DNA of 64,000 nt from CAWAPS01 sp963783945 (lineage in GTDB: Bacteria > Actinomycetota > Acidimicrobiia > Acidimicrobiales > Palsa-688), in contig CAWAPS010000002.1 of assembly GCA_963783945.1 (NCBI GenBank), positions 682,001 through 746,000 on the forward strand, in the 5' to 3' direction. The position numbers were made by a program, and so were the translations under genes. How positions within the stretch are numbered: the first letter of the stretch is position 1; every line of letters starts with the position of its first letter. This document shows positions 35,213 to 43,893 of the stretch, piece by piece. The notes under the pieces are model-generated. The model had not been told where the DNA came from, did no database searches, and saw nothing but the letters and a program-made list of their open reading frames with translations.

Positions 35213-35863
35213 ATGACGCAGACCGCTCATTCACCCGGTCGCCCGAGGCGCGGTGGTCGCCCCACCCTGGAGGAGGCGGCCCAGATCGACCGAGAAGTGC
35301 GCGAATGCGCGCTCAGGTTGTTCCTGGAGAATGGGTACAACGCCACAACGATGGACGCCATAGCGCAGGCCGCCGGGACCAGCAAGAGCTCGCTCTACGC
35401 CCGCTTCGACAGCAAGGAAGCCCTCTTCAGCTCGGTGCTCGGCTGGGCCACCCGATCCGGATGGCCCCTTGAGGAGCCGGAGCCGCCCGACCTCGATGAC
35501 CTCGAGGACGCGCTGACCGCCATCGCCCGGGCCGCCCTGCGCCGAGCCCTCGACCCCGCTGTCATTAGGCTGAGCCGGATCGCGATCGCTCAAGCGGAGC
35601 GGTTCCCGGACATCTCCCGGCGCACTCACACTGCTGACTCCTGGCCCCGGCAACACCTCGTGGTCGACCTGCTCAACCGGCACGCGGCGACGGGTGAAAT
35701 TGTCGTTGAGGACCCCGAGATCACCGCCGAGCTATTTCTCGGGATGGTTTCCGGAGTTCCGGCCCGCCTTGCCTCGTTCGGGATCATCCGCGACACTGCG
35801 ACTCAGGATCATCACCTGCAAGTGGCTGTCCGCCTCTTTATGCGCAGTCTGCGCCCAGACTGA
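35213..35863 (+). CDS. TetR/AcrR-family transcriptional regulator
   Basis: 216 residues. The N-terminal HTH is textbook: ALRLFLENGYNATTMDAIAQ followed by AAGTSKSSLYARFDSKEALF. The C-terminal ligand domain resembles the TetR_C AcrR/AefR type (WPRQHLVVDLLNRHAATGEI). It is divergent from the LuxC-like/LuxE-like pair and likely represses that operon and itself. Confidence 0.9.
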   Translation: MTQTAHSPGRPRRGGRPTLEEAAQIDREVRECALRLFLENGYNATTMDAIAQAAGTSKSSLYARFDSKEALFSSVLGWATRSGWPLEEPEPPDLDDLEDALTAIARAALRRALDPAVIRLSRIAIAQAERFPDISRRTHTADSWPRQHLVVDLLNRHAATGEIVVEDPEITAELFLGMVSGVPARLASFGIIRDTATQDHHLQVAVRLFMRSLRPD

Positions 35864-35977
35864 TGTGGCGGGCCGGCGGAACGCTACGTCAGACTCAAAC
35901 CTTTCGGCGTTAGTCACGTCGAACGGACGTTCAGTCCGCTTCGAGGGGTATCGCGGTCTCGATTGGGTCAGCCGGAT

Positions 35978-36898
35978 ATGGTGACCATCGTGCGCGTTGG
36001 CGTGGTGTTTCCCCAGACCGAGCTCGGAGGGAGTGCCCGGGCCGTCCGCTTCTACGCTCAAGGCGCCGAGCGATTGGGCTTCACCCACATGCTGGCCTAC
36101 GACCACGTCCTCGGCGCTGACCCCCGGATTCACCTCGAGCGGCGGGGACCCTACGACCTCTACTCAACCTTCCACGAGCCCTTTGTTCTGTTCGGGTACC
36201 TCGCCGGCTTGACGTCGTTGGAGTTCGCCACCGCGATCGTCATCCTGCCCCAGCGCCAGACCGCTTTGGTCGCCAAGCAGGCAGCTGAGGTGGACCTCCT
36301 TACCGATGGGCGATTGCGTCTCGGTGTCGGCCTGGGCTGGAACCCCGTCGAGTACGAGGCACTCGGCCGCGACTTCTGGAACCGGGGCCGCCGCCTGACC
36401 GAGCAGGTCGAGCTGCTGCGACGGCTGTGGACCGAGCAGTCCGTCACGTATACTGGCAGCTGGGAGCGGGTGCGCGGAGCCGGACTGGCTCCTGCGCCGG
36501 TGCAGCGGCCTATTCCAATCTGGTTCGGGTGTCACTCAGAGCCGGGTTACCGGCGCGCCGGCCGCCTCGCCGATGGCTGGTTTCCATCGATGGCCCCCGG
36601 GGCGCGGCTGGACGACGCCCAACGGATGGTCGCGGACGCAGCCGAGCAGGCGGGGCGCGACCCGGCCACCATAGGCATGGAAGGACGGGTCATCTGGGAC
36701 GACGGCGGGGCTCAACGGGTCGCCGAACAGCTGGGCCTCTGGGCCGAGACCGGCGCCTCACACGCTGCTGTCAACACCATGGGATCGGGGTTCGGAGACG
36801 CCGCCGCCCACCTAGAGGCGCTCGCCGAGGTGGCCCAGGCAGCCGGCTTGACTCCCGCCCACCCAGCGGAGCCGTCGGACCTGCAGCGGGAACTCTGA
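35978..36898 (+). CDS. LLM class F420-dependent oxidoreductase
   Basis: 306 residues of the luciferase-like monooxygenase fold. RVGVVFPQTELGGSARAVRF, LGFTHMLAYDHVLG, VAKQAAEVDLLTDGRLRLGV and GWNPVEYEALG are the standard landmarks of F420-using members, and PIPIWFGCHSEPGYRRAGRL carries the GG-like phosphate site. It is not a true LuxA/LuxB. It may oxidise or reduce an intermediate made by the neighbouring genes. Start: ATG at 35978, though GTGs close by are possible. One base separates its stop from the next start. Confidence 0.88.
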   Translation: MVTIVRVGVVFPQTELGGSARAVRFYAQGAERLGFTHMLAYDHVLGADPRIHLERRGPYDLYSTFHEPFVLFGYLAGLTSLEFATAIVILPQRQTALVAKQAAEVDLLTDGRLRLGVGLGWNPVEYEALGRDFWNRGRRLTEQVELLRRLWTEQSVTYTGSWERVRGAGLAPAPVQRPIPIWFGCHSEPGYRRAGRLADGWFPSMAPGARLDDAQRMVADAAEQAGRDPATIGMEGRVIWDDGGAQRVAEQLGLWAETGASHAAVNTMGSGFGDAAAHLEALAEVAQAAGLTPAHPAEPSDLQREL

Positions 36899-36899
36899 C

Positions 36900-37997
36900 T
36901 TGACCAACTCATTTTCGCACCGGACGGGCGAGTCATCCGACAAGGATGATCGGCCGAACGCGATCGATCTATCACGACTCGAGGCCGATGCTGCAACCAC
37001 CCTCGACCCCGTCGTTTCCGGCTACATAGGGGGTGGAGCAGGAGATTCGCCGGCCAACAACGTTTCCGCATGGGGAAGGCTCCGGATCCGGCCCCGCATG
37101 CTCCGGGACGTAAGTAATATTTCGACCTCGACCGACCTCCTCGGGCGCCCCGCAACGGCTCCGATCGTGGTCGCGCCGACAGCGATGCACCGACTGGCCT
37201 GCCCCGACGGGGAACTCGCTACGGCGCGAGCAGCGGCGAAGGCGGGGGTGGTTTACGTGGTTTCGATGGCAGCCACCACATCAATCGAGGACATCGCTCG
37301 CGAGGCCCCAACCGGTGCACGGTGGATGCAAGCGTACGTACGGCGTGATCGTGGGCTCGCCCGGGCCAGTCTCGAGCGGGCTGCGGCGTGCGGATGCGAA
37401 GCAGTTGTACTGACGGTGGACTCGCCGGGCAACCCGTCGGTACGGCCGCAGCCTGGCCAGTCCCTGAACCGCGGCCTGCCTCTTCCGAACCTCGCTCCAG
37501 CAGAAGATGCCCCCGACGTGCTCGCCGTTGCCGGGGACTACGCCGCAGACCTGACGTTCGCCGACCTCTCCGAGATTCGCGCCTGGACCGGCCTGCCGTT
37601 GGTGGTAAAGGGCATCCTGCGGGGCGACGACGCGGCCCGCTGCATGGACGAGGGAGCGGACGCCATCGCCGTGTCCAACCATGGCGGTCGCCAGGTGCCC
37701 GGGTGTATCCCCCCGGCCGAAGCCCTGCCGGACGTGGTTGAAGCCGTTGCTGGACGGGGGCAGGTGTACGTCGACGGCGGCGTCCGCAACGGGGCCGACG
37801 TCCTCAGGGCGCTCGCTCTCGGTGCAACGGCCGTGATGGTCGGAAGACCCATCGTCTGGGGCTTGGCCATAGATGGCGAGGCGGGCGCCAGCGCGGTACT
37901 CGGACAGTTGCGGGCGGACCTGGAACGAACCATGGCGCTCTGCGGGGTACCGGGCATCACGGCCATTTCGCCCGACCTCGTCCGTCCGTACCCGTGA
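36900..37997 (+). CDS. FMN-dependent alpha-hydroxy-acid oxidase/dehydrogenase
   Basis: 365 residues of the glycolate-oxidase/lactate-dehydrogenase family. The flavin barrel is seen in APIVVAPTAMHRLACPDGEL, GARWMQAYVRRDRG, LPLVVKGILRGDDA and the catalytic SNHGGRQ (His), followed by VYVDGGVRNGADVLRALALG and AVMVGRPIVWGLA. TTG is the only plausible start at the spacing observed, one base after the LLM stop. It overlaps the CocE-type hydrolase gene by GTGA. Predicted reaction: 2-hydroxy acid to 2-oxo acid. Confidence 0.88.
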   Translation: MTNSFSHRTGESSDKDDRPNAIDLSRLEADAATTLDPVVSGYIGGGAGDSPANNVSAWGRLRIRPRMLRDVSNISTSTDLLGRPATAPIVVAPTAMHRLACPDGELATARAAAKAGVVYVVSMAATTSIEDIAREAPTGARWMQAYVRRDRGLARASLERAAACGCEAVVLTVDSPGNPSVRPQPGQSLNRGLPLPNLAPAEDAPDVLAVAGDYAADLTFADLSEIRAWTGLPLVVKGILRGDDAARCMDEGADAIAVSNHGGRQVPGCIPPAEALPDVVEAVAGRGQVYVDGGVRNGADVLRALALGATAVMVGRPIVWGLAIDGEAGASAVLGQLRADLERTMALCGVPGITAISPDLVRPYP

Positions 37998-39692
37998 GCG
38001 CGGAGGGATCGGCGAAACGTCCAAGCGTGGCCGGACGGGGCCTCGATCGCCTCGCTGGCCGTGTCTTCGGCCTTCGCCCATCAACGAACAGTTATTCGAT
38101 CACCCGCGGGGTACGGGTGCCGATGCGAGATGGTGTCGAGCTGGCTGCCGATCTGTACCAGCCGAGCGCGGAGCCCATGGGCACTCTGCTCATTCGAGGT
38201 CCCTACGGCCGTTCGCTTCTGCAGGCCATGGCGTTTGCCCGGATCTTCGCCGCTCGAGGCTACAACGCGCTCTATGTCTCTAGCCGCGGCACTTTCGGTT
38301 CGGGGGGCGTGTTCTACCCAATGGTGAGCGAGGTCGACGATGGTCGCGACGTCGTCGCCTGGATGCGCGACCAGCGATGGTTCACCGGCAGGTTCGCCAC
38401 CGTCGGGGGCTCCTACCTCGGCTTCACCCAGTGGGCGTTGCTGATGGACCCGCCGAAGGAGATGGCCGCGGCGGTCATATCGATCGCGCCGCACGACTTC
38501 AGCCAGCACGCCTGGGGTACGGGGGCCTTCCGCCTCGACTTCCTGGCCTGGAGCTACATGATCGTCCACCAGGAAGACGGCGGCGCCTTGCGGGGGTCTG
38601 TGCGCATGGCTACGGCCCAGAGGCGTAACTCCGGGGCCATGAACGAGCTGCCACTCGCCGGAGCCGCCAGCAGCCACCTGGAAGGCAGGGCCCCGTGGTA
38701 CACCGATTGGGTCACCCGGCCCGACTTGAGCGACCCATTCTGGGAGCCGATGAATCTGGGCGGCGCAGTCGAGCGGGCGGGCATCCCCATCCTCCTCTTC
38801 AGCGGCTGGCAGGACCTGTTCCTCGAGCAGACAGTGGATCAGTACTCGCGTCTCCGCGAGCGAGGATTAGACGTTGCGATGACGGTGGGTCCGTGGTCGC
38901 ACCTTGCGGTGGGAACCGGGGCAGCCCGCATCACCACGACGGAAACGTTCGACTGGCTGGAGGAGCATCTGGTCGGAACGGGACCGAGAAAGGCGCGCCA
39001 GCCCGGTGCGAGTGTTCGTCACCGGAGCAGACGAGTGGCGAGACCTACCCGGCTGGCCGCCGACCACCTCGAGCGGGAGGCTCTTTCTCGGTCCTCACGG
39101 GGACCTCTCGACAGATCCTCCGGGAGAGGATGCCCCGTCGTCGTCGTTCCTTTTCGATCCGTCCCGGCCGACACCCATCTCCGGCGGACCCCTCATGGAG
39201 CTCCGGTGCACGGTGGACGACACGGAGCTTGCTACCCGCGCCGACGTGGCCTGCTACACCAGCCGTCCCCTGAAGGACGACCTCGAGATCATGGGTGCGC
39301 CGATCCTCGAGCTGGCCCACTCGAGCGACAACCCCCACGCAGACGTCTTCGCCCGGATATCGGAGGTGGACGTTGAGGAGCGCTCTCACAACCTGACGGA
39401 AGGATACCTCCGGCTGGAACCGGGCCGGTCTCCCGGCCCGGTCAGCGTGAAACTGCGGCCGGCGGCCCACCGCTTCGTCGCCGGGACGCGAATCCGGCTG
39501 GTGATCGCAGGTGGTTCGCACCCGCAGTTCGCCCGCAACCTGGGAACAGACGAGAATCCGGGCATCGGAGTCGGTCTACGGCCCTGCCGTCACACCATCG
39601 GTCACGGTCAGGGTGGATTCTCCTTCCTCTGCCTACCTGTAGCCGGAGGAGATCGGGCGTCATTGGCTCCCGGACGAGCCGGGACCGACTAG
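37994..39692 (+). pseudogene. CocE/NonD-type (peptidase S15) hydrolase with one frameshift
   Basis: The first frame holds the catalytic domain: VPMRDGVELAADLYQPSAEP, VSSRGTFGSGG, and the nucleophile elbow TVGGSYLGFTQW, then FSGWQDLF and GPWSHLAVG (Asp and His of the triad). Near 38990-39005 the homology jumps frame into SPVRVFVTGADEWRDLPGWP and the jelly-roll C-terminal domain, ending after HTIGHGQGGF. Restored, the protein is about 565 residues, normal for this family of esterases/acylases. The start GTG overlaps the upstream oxidase stop. Confidence 0.8.
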
Positions 39693-39752
39693 GGACGATC
39701 CCGGGGCCGGCGCAAGCTCTGCGACTTCTGGTCGAACAGCTCGTCGAGCGGG

Positions 39753-40186
39753 TCAACCCGGGTGACACCAGTTTGCCAAGCCTTGATCACCCACGAGGTC
39801 CATCCGAACCTCCACGACGCCGTGGTCGAACCGGGAGCGCACGCCGAATTCGACGTGTTTGAACACCTCCTGCATCTGGTGGTTTTCCGGCATGGTCTGG
39901 GCCACGAACACCGTGACGCCTTGCGAAAGGGCATACCCCGCCAGGTGTTCGAGCAGGAACGTGGCGATCCCCCGCCCTTGGTGGTCGTCGCGGTGAGGTG
40001 AGAATGGCCCCCGAAGAAGCGGAGGTAGATGGTCTCGCGTGACAACCGAGAGTGAAAGACCCGCAGTCGTGCTTCATCGTCGGGAGTGATGGGGCGGACG
40101 TGGACCGTCCCCCCATCCAACAGCACGGCATCGCACTCGCAGGCAGACATCTCGAACTGGGTGACCGGCGGCTGCTGCTCGTCCAC
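39753..40186 (-). pseudogene. GNAT acetyltransferase with one frameshift
   Basis: The N-terminal part reads TVHVRPITPDDEARLRVFHS and RLSRETIYLRFFGGHSHLTA in one frame. From about 39995 the coding frame changes to DHQGRGIATFLLEHLAGYAL and ends with VRMDLVGDQGLANWCHPG. The 'QGRGIATFLLEHL' segment is the acetyl-CoA pyrophosphate loop (R/Q-x-x-G-x-G/A). A single missing base explains the break. Restored length about 145 residues. Related acetyltransferases occur in mycobacterial dormancy and stress loci, which fits the CBS and PNPOx neighbours. Confidence 0.75.
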
Positions 40187-40234
40187 TTTTGACCCTGGAG
40201 CCTTTCGCTCTTTGCTACTCGGTCGCCGCTCGGC

Positions 40235-40717
40235 CTACGCGCTGGTGGGTGAGTCCGGGATGGATGGTGGCGCGCTTGGGCGAATCCGGCGACCGGTCAC
40301 GGCGTCGGGTACGATCCTGACGACGCTCTCGCGCCGGCCCGGCGCCCAGGGAGTGGCGCCGGTGGACTCGGCGCTCGCCACCAGATCCCGGTTGACCTCA
40401 GGCGCGAGTTCTCGCGCCGAACCCTTCACCATGACACTCCATCCAGTGTGGTTGACCATGTCAAAATCATCGACCTCGAAGGTGACGTTGGACCGGTGAA
40501 TAGCCCACAACTTGGTACCAGCTCCCGTCCGGAAGACAATTCCTCGTCGATCGACCGCATGATTAACAGGAAAGACGACGGGGTAGTGACCCACAATAAG
40601 TGCTACGCGCCCAACTGGCTGTGAGGCCAGTAGCCGCCAGCACTCGCCTTCTTCGATCTCCTCAAAGGCTCCCGGTACCACTTCTAGCGCTTCGTCCTGA
40701 CGCTCCGAGGTACTCAT
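40235..40717 (-). CDS. Pyridoxamine 5'-phosphate oxidase-like (split beta-barrel) protein
   Basis: 160 residues. EECWRLLAS-like start (here EEGECWRLLASQPVGRVALI), FPVNHAVDRRGIVFRTGAGT and VTFEVDDFDMVNHTGWSVMV match the PNPOx-like flavin/F420-binding barrel family. Some relatives are F420- or haem-related reductases of stress loci. ATG at 40717 with GAGGAG upstream. It is followed by GNAT on the same strand and preceded by the CBS gene. Confidence 0.85.
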   Translation of the reverse strand: MSTSERQDEALEVVPGAFEEIEEGECWRLLASQPVGRVALIVGHYPVVFPVNHAVDRRGIVFRTGAGTKLWAIHRSNVTFEVDDFDMVNHTGWSVMVKGSARELAPEVNRDLVASAESTGATPWAPGRRESVVRIVPDAVTGRRIRPSAPPSIPDSPTSA

Positions 40718-40938
40718 GACAACTCCTCTCACCTAGTCTCCCTCAGCATCTCACGTGGGCGAAAGAGCCGGCTAGGGCCAAACGACCCATGCGGAGCCGT
40801 TCTACATAGAGCCGCACGGTCGTGTCGTGATCAGAGCCTTCCGGCCCTTCCATTCGGCCCCGTTGGTGCAGGGCGGGAGGCAGCGGCGATGGCCTGAGCG
40901 TCAGGTTTCAAGCCAGAGTCCTGTTTGGTCCGGTAAAC

Positions 40939-40972
40939 GCGACCCGGGAAGCCATTGCGCTTCCCGGGTCGC
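40939..40972 (-). terminator. Strong hairpin terminator after the CBS gene
   Basis: A perfect 14-base stem (GCGACCCGGGAAGC pairing with GCTTCCCGGGTCGC) around a 6-base loop lies 22 bases beyond the stop of the minus-strand CBS gene. Only a short T run (GTTT) follows on that strand. Confidence 0.65.
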
Positions 40973-40993
40973 ACGTTGTTGCGAAGTCAGCTT

Positions 40994-41395
40994 CTACCGG
41001 TGCGGCACCTGCTGCTGGGCCAGCAACGCCCGCATGGAAACAATGCCAACAAGCTCTCCGTCCTCGACCACCGGCAGGTGGCGGATACCAGCAGTGAGCA
41101 TGGTCGACACTGCGCTTCCAACCGTCTCGCTGGGCGTCGCGTACCTCGGGGTCTTGCTCATGATGTCTGCCACTCGCGTCGCGTCTGGGTCAGCATCGGT
41201 GGCCAGCCCCCATACCACGTCGCGCTCGGAAACTATCCCCACGATTTCGGGACCCTCCATAATTACCAGCGTTCCGACGTCAAAATCCCGAAGAGATCCA
41301 GCCGCCTGGCGCATCGTTGCCGTGGCGTCGACTGACGCTACCGAGGTAGTCATGACCGAGCTGAGTACGTTGTCGGACAACGGCCCCGGTTGCAT
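40994..41395 (-). CDS. CBS domain-pair protein
   Basis: 133 residues, essentially one Bateman module. Repeat 1: TMRQAAGSLRDFDVGTLVIM then EIVGIVSERDVVW. Repeat 2: TVGSAVSTMLTAGIRHLPVV then ELVGIVSMRALL. Each ends with the nucleotide-binding 'GIVs.rD/r' turn. Stand-alone CBS pairs of this kind respond to adenine nucleotides and occur in dormancy regulons. Start ATG at 41395; a second Met at 41353 is possible. Confidence 0.85.
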   Translation of the reverse strand: MQPGPLSDNVLSSVMTTSVASVDATATMRQAAGSLRDFDVGTLVIMEGPEIVGIVSERDVVWGLATDADPDATRVADIMSKTPRYATPSETVGSAVSTMLTAGIRHLPVVEDGELVGIVSMRALLAQQQVPHR

Positions 41396-41561
41396 CCTCG
41401 CATTGTCGCGCTACTCTCCCGATCGGTGCACATCGGGGGCACATGTGACTTTCGGCCCTAGGCCGGCATCTCGTCATCGGGACAATCTGGGGCCATTGGT
41501 CGGGCCGGTAGCAGGTCGAGTGGTGGACCAAGCTTCGTCAACGAGCAAGGGATAGCACGAT

Positions 41562-41615
41562 ATGAAGCGCAACAGGATCATCGTTGGGGTGGACGGCTCA
41601 CCCGGGTCGTCATGA
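41562..41615 (+). pseudogene. N-terminal stub of a universal stress protein
   Basis: From ATG the frame reads KRNRIIVGVDGSPGSS and then TGA. This is the first beta strand and nucleotide loop of Usp domains ('iiVGvDGS..s'), with an AAGGGA-like box upstream. The rest of the 140-residue domain is absent; phosphoketolase sequence begins about a dozen bases later. It marks one side of a deletion. Confidence 0.65.
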
Positions 41616-41625
41616 GGCAGGCGGC

Positions 41626-41862
41626 CACGTGCGCGGCTAAAAGGAGCAAGGTACGACCACTACCCCTTTTGACATGGTCATGATGAACGACATGGACCGT
41701 TTCCACCTCGTGATGGACGTGATCGACCGGGTTCCCGTACTCGGCCAACGCGCCGCTCTGCTCAGGCAGGAGATGATCGATGCCGGGACCACCGCTCGGG
41801 CCTGGACCCGCCAGCACGGGGAGGATATACCGGACGTCACCGACTGGACGTGGTCGCACTGA
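41626..41862 (+). pseudogene. C-terminal fragment of phosphoketolase (xfp)
   Basis: The frame reads HVRG, then a TAA stop where relatives have Tyr, then KEQGTTTTPFDMVMMNDMDR followed by FHLVMDVIDRVPVLGQRAAL and ends EDIPDVTDWTWSH. This is the last 75 or so residues of the roughly 800-residue xylulose-5-P/fructose-6-P phosphoketolase. The rest has been lost in a deletion fused to the stress-protein stub. Phosphoketolase makes acetyl phosphate for the acetate kinase that follows 21 bases later, so the pair was once functional. Confidence 0.8.
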
Positions 41863-41883
41863 GCACGGCCACATAGAACGGCC

Positions 41884-43002
41884 ATGAACGTGTTGGTCGT
41901 CAACACGGGCTCCTCCAGCCTCAAGTTGAGCCTGATCGGCCCAGATGACAGCACCGTTGCCCGAAGAGACGTCGAGCGCTGGGAGTCTGGCGACACCGGG
42001 CCTATCAGTGATTTCGTCGCCGACATCGAGCAGGTCGACGCCGTGGCCCACCGGGTCGTGCATGGGGCCGACCGGTACACGTCGGCCACGATAATTGACA
42101 CAAGCGTCACGGCCGGCATCGCCGGACTCAGCGAGCTGGCCCCCCTCCATCAACCTCGCGCCCTGGCGGGCATCGAAGCGACCCGAACGCTCCTCGGCGA
42201 CACCGTCGCGGTCGCCTGCTTCGACACTGGCTTTCACACCACGCTCCCCCGCTCGGCTCACACTTACGCCATTCCGGAGAGCTGGCGAACCCGGTGGCCG
42301 GTGCGACGATATGGCTTTCACGGACTTTCCCATGCGTTTGCTTCGCGTCGGGCGGCGGAGATTTCTGGAGTCCCATGGAGTGAGCCCCGAATTGTCACGT
42401 GCCACCTCGGATCGGGAGCCTCCCTTTGCGCCGTGCTCGGTGGCCGCTCAATCGACACGACCATGGGCTTCACCCCGCTCGAAGGCCTGGTGATGGGAAC
42501 CAGGGCCGGCTCAATCGACCCTGGCCTGCTCCTTTGGTTGATCGAGCACGGCGGACTCACTGCCTCCGAAGTGGGGGATGCGCTCGAGCATCACAGTGGG
42601 CTCGCCGGCTTGAGCGGGGGCTCTGGAGACATGCGAGACGTCCTCGCCGCCATGTACGGCGGAGACGACCGAGGTGTCTTGGCCTTCGAGGTGTACTCCC
42701 ACCGGCTGGCCCAATCGATTGCGGCCATGGCTGCCTCGCTCGGCGGCCTGGACATCCTCGCCTTCACCGGCGGAACGGGGGAGCACGCCCCGCAAGTGCG
42801 ACGCTCGGCCGTTATCGGCCTAGGCTTCTTCGGCATATTCATCGACGATGGACTCAACCGAGCCGCTACCGGCGACTCAGACATAACCGGCGCTGACGCC
42901 AGAGTCGCGACAGTAGTGGTGACATCTCGCGAAGACGTGCAGATGGCACGCGAGACCAGGGCTGTCCTCGGAGGTCGGGGTCGGAGGAGTCCCGTCGGTT
43001 GA
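41884..43002 (+). CDS. ackA: Acetate kinase
   Basis: 372 residues, ASKHA fold. VLVVNTGSSSLKLSLI (N-terminal phosphate 1), VAHRVVHGADRYTSATIID (substrate Arg/His region), FDTGFHTTLPRSAHTYAIPE, RRYGFHGLSH (catalytic site), GSGASLCAVLGGRSIDTTMG, FTPLEGLVMGTRAGSIDPG and LAFTGGTGEHAPQVR are all present and intact. It converts acetyl phosphate and ADP to acetate and ATP. Its usual partner phosphoketolase survives here only as a fragment and no pta is seen. The last eight residues (RGRRSPVG) look like an addition at a junction with the truncated kinase gene on the opposite strand. Confidence 0.93.
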   Translation: MNVLVVNTGSSSLKLSLIGPDDSTVARRDVERWESGDTGPISDFVADIEQVDAVAHRVVHGADRYTSATIIDTSVTAGIAGLSELAPLHQPRALAGIEATRTLLGDTVAVACFDTGFHTTLPRSAHTYAIPESWRTRWPVRRYGFHGLSHAFASRRAAEISGVPWSEPRIVTCHLGSGASLCAVLGGRSIDTTMGFTPLEGLVMGTRAGSIDPGLLLWLIEHGGLTASEVGDALEHHSGLAGLSGGSGDMRDVLAAMYGGDDRGVLAFEVYSHRLAQSIAAMAASLGGLDILAFTGGTGEHAPQVRRSAVIGLGFFGIFIDDGLNRAATGDSDITGADARVATVVVTSREDVQMARETRAVLGGRGRRSPVG

Positions 43003-43851
43003 GATCGAAAATGGTCTCACGAATTTCCCGGATCACCTCGTCGATGGCATCGACCGTCTCCCGGATACGCTTCGCCGCCGGACCCTGGGCCAAGCGCTCA
43101 GCAGCCTGAAGCCGCATCCCCAGGGCGAACAGACGCTGTATCACCACGTCATGAAGGTCCCGTGCGATCCTTTCGTGCTCGGAGGTCATGCGGAGAGCCT
43201 CGAGCGACTGACGGGCCGAACCCAGGGCCAGGACGATGGCCGCCGCCGACGCGAACACCTCAGCCGCAGCCGTCTCACCCCGGGGAGAACGGAAACCCGC
43301 CGAACTCGCGGGCCAGGACGAGCGCTCCCACTGGTCCGTCTTCGGCCAGCATCGGGAGGTATATACCCGGGTGTCATCACCAGAGAGCGCACTCCGGCTT
43401 ATCTCATTTACATAGGCGTGGAGGTCTTCGTTCCTTCGCCGCTCGGTGGCGTCGCGGACGAACGCCCCGATCTGCCACCGGCCGCCACGGACCTTCGGGA
43501 CCAGGCTGACGTCGACCGGTAGTTCTGTCCCATCTTTCCGCCGGGCGCGGAAGTCCAATCCCAGCCCCATCGGACGGACCTCGGGACGATCGAAGTACGA
43601 CTGGCGATGGCGGACATGTATCGCCTGCCGAGTCGCTGGTAGCAGTATTTGAACCGGATGACGACCAGCTCGCCCGGCCGGTACCCGAGGAGGGACCCGA
43701 CCGCCTGGGTGGCCGACTCGATGAGACCGTCGGGCCCTACGACAACCAGTGCGTCCGGCGAAGCGTCGAGCAACTCCTGAACCAGGCGGCCGTCGGCGTC
43801 ACTCACCAGTGACAGCGTAATGCCATTGCAGCCGGCGACCCCCGCCGTCAA
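42866..43851 (-). pseudogene. DevS/NarL-type PAS histidine kinase, frameshifted and lacking its ATPase domain
   Basis: The gene starts with a PAS domain (LVQELLDASPDALVVVGPDG, SATQAVGSLLGYRPGELV), loses frame near 43665, and continues QAIHVRHRQSYFDRPEVRPM and DFRARRKDGTELPVDVSLVP. The stretch 43283-43360 is again out of frame, giving LPMLAEDGPVGALVLARE only in another frame. It then returns as ETAAAEVFASAA and the HisKA_3 phosphoacceptor HERIARDLHDVVIQRLF. The HATPase_c domain that should follow is absent: the frame runs into the end of ackA. Start is probably GTG at 43806. It is a decayed DevS-like sensor. Confidence 0.75.
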
Positions 43852-43893
43852 CCTGCAGCCCCATGACGACCAACTCCATGCAATCCTATTCCG

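Noticed and set aside
35978..36898. Idea that the LLM gene is a LuxA/LuxB luciferase completing a lux operon with the LuxC/LuxE-like genes
   Set aside because: The sequence has the F420-type LLM landmarks, is not paired with a second subunit, and lies on the other side of the TetR gene on the opposite strand.
41578..42405. Long minus-strand open frame antisense to acetate kinase
   Set aside because: It has no domain-like sequence, is rich in Arg/Pro/Ser, and lies wholly over the well-supported ackA gene and the phosphoketolase fragment.
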